64,000 nt of DNA from Diprion similis (Eukaryota; Arthropoda; Insecta; Hymenoptera; Diprionidae), in contig NC_060116.1 of NCBI RefSeq assembly GCF_021155765.1, positions 13,020,001 to 13,084,000 on the forward strand. Reading direction: 5' to 3'. This document shows, in pieces, positions 53,401 through 64,000 of the stretch; position 1 is the stretch's first letter, and the number at the start of each line of letters is the position of its first letter. A program made the translations under genes and the position numbers. The notes under the pieces are model-generated. The model worked only from the letters and a program-made list of their open reading frames with translations, did no database searches and was not told the DNA's origin.

Positions 53401-53875
53401 ATGGCAACCATCTACCGACTGTAGTGGAAAAATGTATTATATAACTAAATTTTCAGCCGATTACAATTTATCACAGGATACTGTGGTCTACCTTACTCAT
53501 TTCCAGGAAAACGATATCGTACGCATAGTATTACTTGACGTAACATGCTCACGTTACTCTAAATATAAAACCCATACGCTGTAATGCATTTAAATTCAAA
53601 ATTAGCGTTTTTACACACAGATTCCCTTCAGATTAATCCTTAAATTGTACTTTTCTTCAGGATTCTTAAAATATAACTGTTCTAGGAAAATTACTATGAA
53701 GATATTAATGATTGACATTTTATTCATTAAACAGCTCACCAGCTAAAGCCTTGATACGGGATCGTTCAAAAAGTCTCGAACTGGAATTTCCTCCATCGTA
53801 TTCGTACTCGTCGACAATCTCCTGTTGAAGCGTCGGGTCCCAACCCCCGCGCACCACCGAGATGTCGGTCGTCAT
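35452..53875 (-). CDS. beta-Spec: beta-spectrin (actin-binding, spectrin repeats, PH domain)
   Basis: Exons in phase: 53875-53740 ([14 protein letters not shown] to RIKALA), 52172-46266, 46129-46038, 45683-45579, 42626-42484, 42344-42289, 41586-41530, 39638-39534, 37649-37494, 36525-36258, 36120-35938 and a small terminal exon. This gives ~2407 aa without the cassette exon. Order: two calponin-homology domains ([30 protein letters not shown]), a long array of spectrin repeats, a low-complexity linker ([20 protein letters not shown], then Pro/Ser-rich), a PH domain ([12 protein letters not shown] to [20 protein letters not shown]) and a basic end ([11 protein letters not shown]). It pairs with alpha-spectrin, crosslinks actin and links membranes through ankyrin and lipids. 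The last exon is uncertain: an acceptor before 35467 gives KAKK-stop, and one at about 34,214 gives N-stop. The 37649 acceptor is weak. The 57-nt and 105-nt linker exons are phase 1-1, so they could be skipped. Confidence 0.93.
38408..39176 (+). CDS. PRDX4-like 2-Cys peroxiredoxin, nested in a beta-spectrin intron
   Basis: Two exons, 38408-38690 and 38788-39176, give 223 aa. The peroxidatic Cys is residue 77 in [10 protein letters not shown] and the resolving Cys is near residue 198 in [10 protein letters not shown]. The GGLG motif is present, and the usual C-terminal YF is FF (CKEFFNAT). Typical 2-Cys enzymes reduce peroxides as obligate dimers using thioredoxin. The core ([22 protein letters not shown]) looks like PRDX4. 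However, the ~30-residue leader is polar with no signal peptide and lacks the extra N-terminal Cys of PRDX4, so a cytosolic location is likely. An in-frame TGA about 25 bases upstream supports this ATG. It runs antisense inside the intron between the exons at 39534 and 37649. AATAAA lies at 39258. It may be a lineage paralogue; which fly gene it matches is not decided. Confidence 0.88.
42959..44227 (-). CDS. beta-Spec: 1269-nt phase 0-0 cassette exon in beta-spectrin (423 codons)
   Basis: An open frame lies between the exons ending ALQRLTT (45579) and starting [10 protein letters not shown] (42626), a phase 0 junction. It is bounded by a pyrimidine-rich acceptor (TATCGTAG|CCTGAG) and a good donor (ATTCAA|GTGAGT). 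It is exactly 423 codons with both ends in phase 0, so it can be included or skipped without shifting frame. It starts [17 protein letters not shown] and is then mostly Ser-, Thr- and charge-rich with basic patches ([11 protein letters not shown]). A likely helical part follows near residues 280-330 ([35 protein letters not shown]). No spectrin repeat is present. It would insert ~420 residues between the last repeat and the PH domain. It has no ATG near its start, which argues against a nested gene. I do not recognise this segment from known spectrins. Confidence 0.6.
46266..52172 (-). CDS. beta-Spec: 5.9-kb beta-spectrin exon: CH domains and most spectrin repeats
   Basis: One uninterrupted 5907-nt exon holds both CH domains and nearly all of the spectrin-repeat array, including the ankyrin-binding region. 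The acceptor is TTTCCCAG before GTGAACGTGAATCGG. The donor is CTAA|GTAAGT, joining to ATTCTTGAAGTTTAC so that the sequence reads [20 protein letters not shown] across the junction. Vertebrate genes split this region over many exons. Confidence 0.92.
52358..52433 (-). CDS. beta-Spec: alternative first coding exon of beta-spectrin
   Basis: An ATG at 52433 opens 25 codons ([20 protein letters not shown] and on, ending FDLR plus one base) before a GTGAGA donor. The phase (one base) matches that of the upstream start exon at 53875-53740, so both can join the exon at 52172 to give ...[12 protein letters not shown]. The acidic leader replaces the usual MTTDIS...RIKALA leader just before CH1. Start by an internal promoter in the 1.3-kb intron is inferred. 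Confidence 0.6.
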
Positions 53876-54711
53876 TTTTTCAGTCGGACCAACAGCTCAC
53901 AACTCCCTTACCCTTGTGAAGGGCACTCCTGCAGAATAAAAAATAAAAAAAATTAAAAATATCGTTAGACAGTTTTGTTTCTTTATTTATTTTTTTAAAC
54001 CCATATTCATAACTAATTAGATCGTTTAACCAAAGAGTTATTCGTGATAGTGATGACACTACTTGGTTATGGGGGAAAAATCTGCTAACAAATCGCAAAG
54101 TTTACATGCCTATATTTATTTTTCAGCAAGAAGCCAGCTTTGCATTACATCAGATCAAATTTTAGTTTTATGATTTTTGAATGTCTAAAGCTACTTAGCA
54201 GTAGTAATTATTACTTCTTTTTGTCATGTAAATAACAGGTATGCAGTATAACATCAAGTGCTTATAAATATAACAATGTAAGTTAAAGGGTGAGTTCAAA
54301 TCAGAGGTGGGTTGTTGTTGTTGTTGTTATTATTATTATTGATCCATAACTGTGGAAACAAATAATTTCTTTGTAACATTATTTAAGATGAAAAAATGTT
54401 ATGAATCATTTCTATCTCTAGCGAGGAAAGAAGAAATGTTTTTCAATTAATTAAATACACGATCATCAGATTAAATAAAATCATTCATTGATTAAAACGG
54501 ATATTTTCCTCTCTCGTTATCGATATAACGAATGAAAACATTGTATACGTACATACATTAAATAATGAATGAAGTTTACAGAATAATAATAATAATAATA
54601 ATAGTAGTGCATGTACGATTCGAACAAAAATTCGTTGAAATTGTCGAAAAATTGCAAGATAATATACCGAGAGTACGATAAACAATATATTGATGTAAAC
54701 TCAAACTCAAA

Positions 54712-54765
54712 CTAACCTAACCTAACCTAACCTAACCTAACCTAACCTAACCTAACCTAACCTAA
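54712..54765 (+). repeat. interstitial telomere-type array, ten CCTAA units
   Basis: Ten perfect CCTAA units at 54716-54765, with a partial unit before, are the complement of TTAGG, the ancestral insect telomere repeat. The array sits inside the beta-spectrin 5' intron. Perfect units suggest recent insertion (for example telomerase-mediated break repair) or local expansion. Confidence 0.85.
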
Positions 54766-55040
54766 GCAAAGCAAAGCTAACGAGGAAGTTGTAGGAGGAG
54801 AAGGAGAGTCGACCGCGCCCTCCCATCTGACACTAATCACGTAATTTTTGCTTTAGGTGATGTGCACTCGTCGTTGCGTCGCCCTTATCTAACGTTATAC
54901 AGTTAACTTAAGTTGAAAATAAAAATTGAAAAATCATACAACAGATATAGGTACTCGTTCCGGCTGTGCGAAGGATAGTTATTCCGGTAGATTACACACA
55001 ACGCGGCTACATCCCGTTTCAGTTTTAACACAACACCGGG

Positions 55041-55048
55041 TATAAAAG
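55041..55048 (+). promoter_or_regulatory. TATA-like core promoter on the antisense strand
   Basis: TATAAAAG is flanked by GC-rich DNA (CACCGGG before, CGGGGGCGACG after) in an AT-rich intron, which is how many TATA promoters look. It would drive plus-strand transcription, antisense to beta-spectrin. No plus-strand ORF of note follows, so any product may be non-coding. This rests on motif and context alone. Confidence 0.25.
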
Positions 55049-58000
55049 CGGGGGCGACGTGTTTCGCTCGGTTAGTAATATTACACATGCGTTATCTAAA
55101 TTTATCGTCTCTAATTTACGAATTTAAACTGACCGCGATTGCTGTTTTTTATATCTAGATGGATTCGATACTAGGAAATCAATGAATGTATCATAGAAAT
55201 TCCTTGCACGCGTATTCGTGTTAGGATGTAAAGAAAATAACGATTAATTATAAATCGAAATATTACGTCAGCAATTCGACGAATTCATTAGCTATAAATA
55301 CGACTGACTGAATGACCAGCATTGTAATTTATTTATTTATTTTTATTTGTCTTCGTCTATAATATCGTTTTAGTTTTTCATTTCTCTGAACCATATCCTA
55401 TATATTATCCCAAACTGAGAATAGAGCAACGAATATAGTGAAATATTTAAGCAGAATGAAAAACTTTCGTCTATACATTATATGCGATTCTTTGTGGAAG
55501 GGAAGAATGAAATTTTTTTAAAACTACATCTTCGAATAACGTATTCCGCTACTATAGGTTTAAATAAGCCCGAAACGCAAAGCGAGAATTCAAGCCAACG
55601 TTCGTCCGCGTCTCGTACATGAAACTTAAAATAACATAAGCGCGTTTGTTGCCGTATCATTTCTTCAGAAACGAGCGTGAAGATCATATTTGTTATCATT
55701 AGTCTTCGGTGTAATCTTCGTTCGACTAGGTGGTATTGCGAAGAGAAAAAATGAACAGTCGGGAAATTATTAAAATTCAAGATATATGTATAATTTTTCA
55801 TCATCCCACATGTACTTTATATAAGTATTCTCCGCAAACTATTTGTTCTCCCTCAAGAACCAGACGAAATGCAAATTATGACAAATATTTTTGACGACTC
55901 GTCTGTGAGATATATACATGATTTCTCAACGTTTTCATTACTAACAATATCTCCGATTGCGAGTGTCGCGTTTGTAGGTACATATGTAGGTAAGGTAGGT
56001 ATACCTACACACATAGACTAAGCGTGATCGACGTTAATCTTAACACGGTGTATGGTCGAAGGTTTCAACGTTTCAAGTATCGCCGGTGTAACACGATGAC
56101 GCGAGTTGCATGATGTCATTCGGGTAAAATACATTGCTTGCGTAATTTGAAAATAAATTCTGAAAGCATGAGAAAAATCGCTTTTGACAAATAGTGAAAA
56201 GAAGGAGAAAAAGACAAATAATTCGAGTAACAACAAGCGATCGTATTGCGATGTATGCTAACCGCAAGCAATTAACAGTTTCTCATTCAAGTCCTGCAAA
56301 AACACGGAAACAACAAATTATTGCAATCTCGCGTCAATGTAAGAAGTACACAAACGATCGATTAATCCAGTAATCACAGCGAGGTATAATAACAACATTG
56401 AACATTCTTGATATTAAAATAGCAACTCTGTTTAAATGCACACTATATATATATATATACAGGTTAATGCAAATTATCGAAAGAATTTCTTCAAGATGTC
56501 ATGCTCCCTGAACCCCAAGTGTACAACACGATGAATGAACACATTCCCGTGTGTTCATTCGCAGACCTTCACGGTTGCTTTAAATTAAGTTTAATTAAAT
56601 GACGTCATGGTTAAAGTGTGATCACGAAGTAAAGTGGGCGTTCAAATGTCGTAAAGTAACAAAGTGAATGACTCGTATCTTGAAATAAAACTTCGCTTGA
56701 AATTTCGATACTACTATCATGTGTATATGTTACATGTGCTTGCAGCGCAGCAGACTGGCGTCTGGCTCGTGTTCAAGAATAATTTCGTCCCCATCGTACG
56801 TAGTGTCAGCGCTTCTTCGAATTAATTTCAATAATTAAATATAAACGAAGAAAGTTATATATCAGTTATTGTTATAATCGATCGATCACCACCGTATGTG
56901 GGATATATCTATAGCTTAATAATCGTTCAACTCGGTTATTATTCATATTATTATTACTCATAACGTCGCAGGAACAAGACGACGCAACGCACAACATAAG
57001 GCAACACAACGTGCACACAAGATGGCTATTGATTTTCCACTCCAGTCCTCGTGACGCCAGGACGACTCCGATTGCCTATAGACACGACGACGTGCGAGAG
57101 TTTCCGGAAGAGCGAAACACCTGTAATCTCCGTTGAACGACAAAAATCTGACGGCAAGGTTGCCCTAATTTTAAACCAATAACGCAAAGCTGATCGCTTA
57201 TATTGCTGAAGCTTCGCTTTTCTTTTACACTCGGAATTACAATAGTCCAGACAAGTTTCAAAAAATTTACCGCACAATATGCATAATAATGTCCATCATT
57301 TCAACGATATGTTTTGCTCAAGTTTTAAAATCTTCGTCATTCTTATCCAACGTTGTTACAGGATAAACGCATATATTTTCTATACTCTTTAAGATAAATC
57401 GTACTATATATAATAAAGTTCGATAAATCGCACCTGTAATTGTACATATAATACGGGAGATAGTGCGATGATACCTATATACCTATATCTGATTACGTAA
57501 CGATACGTAATTACGTCAATGCAATCAACTCTCTATCTTCGTGATTAAACAACCTTTATTTAGTTCACGCTCAGTCTGTATTGACGATAAAACTTAATAA
57601 GTTTCTTATGGATAATTTTTTCGATCTATCCACTCACGCACTGATCATCATTATGACCGACGAATGCCAAGAGAATGAGGTAATGTCGTCTGGAAAATGA
57701 GAATCCGTCCGTTCGAAAGAAGGATGAGTTCTTGTTGCTGACTAATAAGAAAAAAAAAAAAAAAAAAAAAATGTTTTTCTTAAATAAAATAAAATTCCCC
57801 TACTTAAGCATCTCCAACAATAATTAGCATGTACATGAAATACGCCATGAGCTGTAAAGCTGAATTGTAAAGCTCATTGGTCAACTGCTCAACCACAACG
57901 TCACATCCGCATTTACGCTAATTCACCATTCGCGGGTGATCGTTTCATATTACACGTATACCTATACACGAACTTGGGTATTTAAAATTAGATGCGATTG

Positions 58001-60546
58001 TTCGTTATCGACGTTATAAAAACATCCCAACACCACCCGCGGTGAACTTTCAAATATCTGTTAATTAATTCTTCCCTCGTTTAACGTCGACGAATATAGA
58101 AGCAGGCTGTTCGTTCTTGTTTACACGTAAATTAAAAAGGGTGAAAAGAAAACACGAGTGGACACTGGACAGCGGATATCCTTTCTCGGTAAATGACCTG
58201 CGCAGGTGGTTAAACTGAATCGAGAGTATAATGAATCTAGAAAAAGAAGTCGCGGAACTTACAATTAGTGCGTGTGTTATATGCATAAGTGGATGACCCA
58301 ATTTTACTCAACGCAATCCATATATCTATTCTGTATACACATACATAAAGAAAGGGTGTGCTGAGCAGCAACGTATATGTATATATACACGTTGCCATCA
58401 TTTTTGTATAGTCTCTCGTCTAAAATTAGGTCAACGAGGGTTCGGCTAATATACGATATACGGCGTCCAAAATATCTTTCCACGTGTTTTACGCGTTTTT
58501 TCCCTTCTACTTCGCTTCCTCTTTTCCCCCTAGACTTCAATATCTCTAATTTTTCTACATCTCAGAATTTTTTCTTTTCTTCTTCTTCTTTTTTTTTTTC
58601 TACTTCCGAAAAACAATTCATTGTCAGTCCGTTAGGAATATCCTTACCAGCTTCCCATTGTATTTCATACCTTATAGGTATGCCCATATACTATGCCAAC
58701 GGGGTATAATGTACTACGAATGAAGCACCGCTTGCACAGTGACTGTATACTTTGTTCATAACGGTTGTACAGTTAGATCGAGTAGATACGCGTAAGGAAG
58801 GTACAGATAGATAGACTCTTCTCTGTAAGATGCGGACAAGCCTAGGCCTAAAAGAGCGAAGGAAAGAGGCAAAACTTTACGTTCGCTGCGTGAAAGTTTC
58901 GAATGTGATTGAAGACAGAGGGCATGGATCATATTGTGCGCATGTGGTTAGCGTGTTACAAAACAACAAAGTCTTAGAGCACGATAGACGATTATCTGTT
59001 TCTTAGTAGGTGAAAAATTACATGCGGCGAAAGGAAATGATATCGAATGAAATTGGAATTTCAGTATAGAAATTTAACGAGTGAGTGAGTGAGCGAACGC
59101 TATTAAGATAAAGACCGTATATTATATTTATCCGTAATTCGAAACAGTCATTATGTCAGGCTCTCAGAAGCAGGTATATGTATACGTGTATCTAAGGTAC
59201 GATAGATAAGGTAGACAAAAAAGCAGATATAGAATGTAACATATACAGGGTGTGCAATATATCTGTCGATTTAATCAGCCGCTAAGAACGATCTAATTTT
59301 TAACAACGAAGTAATATATAGGCGAATATAAAGGGAACTTTTTAATATTGATTTTATGTACACCTATACGTGTATACGTGTGTATACAGGTATACCTACG
59401 TAAGAGGACGCGTTTCGGATAAATTTTTTTTTGGTTTTTCTAGTCTACCGCACATCTCGTGCTTTCAAATATTTATACCGCCAGGTTATGCGATATAATA
59501 AACACACTTTTCGTACATGAATGTATGTGTATGTATAGTAAATTTTCGTCGACTACGGTACGTTTTATATCATGCCGAAATTAGAACATTCCTTCGGTAC
59601 GATGTAAGGGAGAAAAAATAAAAAAAAATAAAAACGAAACGAAACGAACGTCTAACCGTCGGAGAAAATCATTTCGATCACGCATCTTCTGCGCAGATAA
59701 TTTATTTATAATCGAACAGTGTATCGGGAGAGAATCGGTAAATTATCGAATTTGAAAGATATTTGAATGAAAAGTTGCGCCGGTTTTCAAAGATATTTGA
59801 CGAACGGCTGCAAAGGAACTTCGCGTATACTGTTAATTTATTAATTTATGCAGTGAGCGTAGTCTCGTCCCTAGCGCAGCTCCTGCACCTGCCGGCTTGA
59901 CGTAACAGTAAACAGAGCAGACCGAGAACAATTGAATAACGATGCGAGAGAGATGGAATACGGAATAAACAAAAAAAAACAGTTCCGGTATCATTGTCGG
60001 CTCTGTTTTTAGTCGAATTAAGTAACAACAATTAGGTCATCGGTGGGCCTGACAGGTACAGAAGAGATTATATCTAAACTCGATCGAACGTCGTGTCTAA
60101 ATCGTTAGGCTAATGATAAGGATGCGATGGGAAACAATGGCTCGTTGATGCTATTTGAACAAATCGTGACGGTTTTTTTAAATTTTCATTTCAATTCCAG
60201 TCAAATTATCGAATAGAAACGGACTTCAACTTTTTGTTCACCCAGTGGACGCCGTTAATGCACGTAATCGGATTGACACAGTTTCGGTGTAAATTTGAAA
60301 ATCGACGAACTATCGTGCGCTTTGGAGGATAATTAAACATGACAGGATGTACGGCGATCTTTTCCAACGTGGTATCGAGTCATGAAATACCTCGGTATGC
60401 GTTATAATCAGTAAATTAGGAAACCGAGAGTAAATCGACCACCATTTTTACGGGAGACAAGATTCCGCCCGTCAATCCGCGTACGATCTTACAAACGGTA
60501 GCGATACTCGACACTATCTCATAAGTGTTTCGACGTGTGACTTACC

Positions 60547-61538
60547 CTGGCTAAAAAATACTCCCAAGCACCGTTTCACCTCAAAACTTGCATAAAAACT
60601 CCACAAAATACACGACAAACCACTTCTAGATTCACTCGGTACGTCTCCTCACTCACACGACCGGCGCGCAACCAACTGTGCAAGGCAACACGGCGTCCAG
60701 AGCTCGCGGAGAAGAAATAGTCCCGCTTGCTCGCACGTCGCGACGCCGAAAATCACGTTCACGACTGAATATTCGGCCGCCGTAAATCGTCGGGGTGTAT
60801 CCCGGACGGTAATTCAACCGAAATGTGAATTGCGCATTTCGATTTCACGAGTTTTTGAGTACATTTCAGGGAGCATGCATGTAAACTATACTCATGGACT
60901 ATAGTGACATTGGGCGTATGAATACACTACGAGTATGACATCATCGGCCCCGTTTACACATTTCTGCCGATGGGCACGCCCCATTCTTTAATGTTCCCTA
61001 TTATTTTCTACATTTTCTATTTATTTGATACTTTAGATTTTATTATTGGGCGATAATTTCGGCACGGAAGAATCGTTGTATACCGGACACAATATTTCAG
61101 CTATGAACGCGTTCGATCAATCTTAGCAGATGTAATATCGTTATATTTTATCCATAATTTTGTGTTTACCCTACACTAGGAATGAGAGTGACTCGGCTGA
61201 AAGAAAACATTTTTATAACCAAACTGTTGGTAGATATTTAATTTACTGATCATTTACATTGCTACTGATTCATTCGGTGCATTTGCACCTTTGGATTATA
61301 CAGATACAGGCCTGGCAGCTGTTATATAAATATAGTAGATTCAGAAGCCCAAGATTTATCAGCCGAGCATATGCGTTTACATTGAAACTCGTCAAATAAA
61401 TTCATAGATAATATATGCAATAATAGATTCTGTGTCTTCAATACCTTTGCACGTTTACTTGCGGATTATAATATCGTAGTATATATAAATGTTTGATTTA
61501 GATAATGTAAAATTATATACATATACTTTTCACATATT
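60547..61538. promoter_or_regulatory. VPS39 / beta-spectrin intergenic region with CpG-rich block
   Basis: VPS39 ends at 61539 and beta-spectrin probably starts near 60.55-60.8 kb, both on the minus strand. The segment 60650-60800 has many CpG (CCGGCGCGCAACC, GTCGCGACGCCG), in contrast to its AT-rich surroundings, and is the likely beta-spectrin promoter. The remainder should include the VPS39 3' UTR. Confidence 0.45.
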
Positions 61539-64000
61539 TCACGCCTTTTTCTCCTGACACGAATAGTGCACAATATCACCATTGGAATATCTTGCAAATG
61601 CACTGTGAACAAAAAAGATTAAAACTAGTTTAGAAAAAAGTGAAAAATACTGCTAAAAAATTTGTAATTCCTATGGTCTTGGACTATATAGCAACCATGG
61701 ATCAATCAACGTAACTGATTCTATTAAGTTTAAAGACACATGCAAAAATCATTCAGCTATAATCACAGTTATGGATCGGTTTACGAATTAAAAAATCTTT
61801 TAAAATAAATGTTAAAATGGTTTACCTTTGATTTCCAAAACGTTTTTTGCACACAGGACAAATATTGAATTCCGTTAGGAGAATGCTCTGGGACTCATAA
61901 TGCATTCTTTGCTCCTGTACCTGGAGGTGTTCAGCGTAAAGCAAGCCTTTCAGAATTTGCGTTCTTCGTCGTTCATTCAAATTATTCTGCAAGCTAGCCT
62001 CAAGGAAATGTCTTATCCGACCTATTGGTACATTATCTGGCAAAACCTCTAAGGCTTTCAAGGGTTCAATTTTTGCAGCATGTTCCTCAAGCATTTCCAA
62101 TGCTGTTTCCAAGTCAGGTTGAGCTATCCTTCGGTTCTCTGGAGTGCACCCTGCAATATGAAATGAGTTTACCAACAGGTATAATTGAAAGCGTGACTTT
62201 AAAAAAAATTTATGCAACACAATACGAATCTCGAAAATGATAGAGGTTTACCAGTAGCTACCAAAACAGCTTCGTTGTCCGGCTTCAACAGTTGCTTGAT
62301 CAGAGTAACGTAGACTTCGTCAGCCCCGTCCTGGTGTTTCCCTTTTTCTGAATTTTTCTGACCTTCAACACACATTTATCACTAGAACAAATATTTTTAT
62401 TATTCATACAGGTAATACCAACCTTCGAATTTTGCATATACATTACTGCAGTATTGAATCGCCTTGGGGACATCGTTTAATAAGTTTACATAGATGGAGA
62501 TGGCTTGCTGGTGACGACCCAATCGTCCTAAGATAATCGCGCGTTCTTCGAATAGACAATCAAATGGTAAATGAACTAGGACCGTCTCTGGTGTGTAATG
62601 AGTTGACTTCTCCAAGAATTGTTGTAGTTTCTGTCGAAGATGCTGAACATTCTGCTTTTCAGCCGGTGAAGCATTTGGATTCAAGCCTGCTAAACACTTC
62701 TCTTTATATTGGTGTACCAGGACGTTGTGAAATAGAGGATTATTATCCATCCAAAAATGAACCACATGCTCCAGGTACGTTATCACCAAGTCTTTGTGAC
62801 AACGTAAAAGATAATCCAATACTTTGGGACGTGGCAAATGTTCAACTTCCTGTCGATATTAAATATGTACAAATTAGTAAAATAGAGGCAGGAAGCTTCA
62901 TTATTAACAGATCCATAGAATATATGGTAAATGAAAATCTGGGTATGTTACTGATTCTTAGTACCTGCACATCTTCCATAAATATTCTGAGGCCCTGTTC
63001 TGGGTCCTGTTCCAAAACCCATCCAGAAAACTTCAAAATCAAATCCATATGGTCTTTACCTAGGTGCTGTAAGTATTGAATTGTTCGTTCAGTACCTCTT
63101 AGGCTCGAATCACTTTCGTTGGATTGTTTTTCAAGCAACTCCAATGCTTTCTTATGCTGACCTTTTGTTTGATATAATATAATTAATTCTGGATATTTCT
63201 GATATTTCAGTAAAGTTTTCTCCGACTCTGCTAAATGGCAATGGTTTAAACGCAACAGTGGCGCTACCAAGGCATCGTTTGTCTGTAAGTGTAATTTATT
63301 GTAAGATTGAAGACTGCATTTTATCCAGAAGATTCAAAATATTAAGCAATACAAAATTGCTATTTACCTGTAAGTAACATTTGAGCAATGTTGTGTCAAT
63401 GATTTTTAAAAGCTGCTCTGTAGCTACAGCTGTTATGTTCTTAGTTTTCTCTCCTTTCATTGTATCCTTATCATTATTTTTCTCATTTTCTTTATCTTTT
63501 GCTTGCGTATCACCCATTAATTTGTGTCTCACTTCTGTCAAGAACTTAATCAAGGCAAGCAAGCCTTGTTCCAAATCACGGTCTTGCAATGTTGGTGCAG
63601 TTGTAACTTGTTCGCTGGTTTCATTGGCATTAGTCGGCTGGGAAACCAGATCAGGGAAGAGTCTAATTACTTCGTACGGATCAGTACCTGATTTGAAAAA
63701 CTGCTCCATAGACTCGGCAAATTTTTTATTAGCAAAAAGATAGTGGGCGTATAACGTTTGTATCTTCCACGTTTTTTTTGCTTTTTCTTCTTCCGTTATG
63801 TCAGACAAGTGCTGAAAGCATTTAATTTATCGTGACCATTGGTTATTTAAAAAATTATTTGATAAATTCTTCAATAATAAGTGATATGCTCACAGTTAAT
63901 TTTAAAGCCAGCTGAAACTGATTCTGTTCAAGAAGTGTTCGAATCTGATGCGTCACCTCCACGGCATTCACACACCAAACTTGGCTAACTGATGCTACAT
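61539..64000 (-). CDS. VPS39: VPS39 (Vam6), HOPS complex subunit, 3' part
   Basis: Exons in phase: a partial one from the window edge to 63894, then 63811-63368, 63282-62965, 62849-62423, 62362-62252, 62150-61826 and 61602-61539. Recognised stretches include LLKCYLQ joined to TNDALVAPLLRL, and EDVQ joined to EVEHLPRPKVLDYLL. Later come ALEVLPDNVPIGRIRHFLE, AEHLQVQEQRM and a C-terminal CPVCKKRFGNQS joined to AFARYSNGDIVHYSC, the zinc-binding end of VPS39. The clathrin-heavy-chain-like repeat region is largely present; the N-terminal CNH domain is outside the window. In HOPS, VPS39 binds Rab7 and tethers late endosomes, lysosomes and autophagosomes. The donor GTTGGT at 62422 is non-consensus but is required by phase. 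Confidence 0.92.

Larger units (their letters stand above)
53928..60546 (-). other. beta-Spec: probable 6.6-kb 5' UTR intron and leader exon of beta-spectrin
   Basis: An acceptor (TTCTGCAG) just before 53928 starts the leader of the first coding exon, so transcription begins further upstream. The best candidate donor is CCAGG|GTAAGTC on the minus strand at 60546, at the edge of a CpG-rich block (about 60546-60800) that would be the promoter and first exon. The intron holds the CCTAA array, GTT/ATT and AAT microsatellites near 54308-54340 and 54583-54605, a poly-A run near 57750-57772 and a pyrimidine tract near 58560-58602. No coding exon was found within it. Confidence 0.45.

Noticed and set aside
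54308-54340. GTT/ATT tandem repeats considered as a possible CRISPR-like or regulatory array
   Set aside because: This is an ordinary trinucleotide microsatellite, and CRISPR arrays are not expected in an insect nuclear genome.
57026-57277. 83-codon minus-strand frame in the beta-spectrin 5' intron
   Set aside because: It is Arg/Cys-rich with no family resemblance or clear splice partner, and is likely chance.

Overview
The window is AT-rich, intron-bearing nuclear DNA from an insect. A non-dipteran insect is likely and a hymenopteran is plausible. Support: insect-style beta-spectrin and kelch genes, a SORL1-type receptor (a family I recall as absent from Drosophila), and short arrays of the insect telomere motif TTAGG (CCTAA on this strand) at 54.7 kb and 13.7 kb. 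The species cannot be named from the sequence.

Layout. 0-5 kb: a possible 3' end of an unidentified gene at the very edge, then a single-exon peroxisomal SCPx thiolase/sterol-carrier gene (minus). 5-10 kb: a nine-exon KLHL18-like CUL3 adaptor (plus), convergent with a small four-exon gene of unknown function (minus). 11-14 kb: a MITE-like inverted-repeat element and a seven-finger C2H2 gene (minus). 16.8-27.4 kb: a complete SORL1/LR11-type sorting receptor (minus, 11 exons, 2147 aa by my splice model), with VPS10, YWTD propeller, nine LDLa, six FN3, a membrane segment and a FANSHY/GGA-type tail. 27.4-34 kb: no gene seen, but two hairpin-forming inverted repeats. 35.4-60.6 kb: the beta-spectrin gene (minus), with a 5.9-kb exon, a PH domain near the C-terminus, two alternative N-terminal exons, a previously unfamiliar 1269-nt in-frame cassette exon, and a PRDX4-like peroxiredoxin nested on the opposite strand in one intron. 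61.5-64 kb: the 3' part of VPS39 (minus), running off the window.

Two genes act in endosomal traffic (SORL1 cargo receptor and HOPS subunit VPS39); beta-spectrin is the membrane skeleton crosslinker; KLHL18 is a ubiquitin-ligase adaptor; SCPx and the peroxiredoxin are metabolic/redox enzymes. I see no operon-like or horizontally acquired system. The most unusual content is the beta-spectrin cassette exon, its alternative start exon, and strong intron loss in SORL1. All splice models were assembled by eye from GT/AG signals, reading-frame phase and family similarity.
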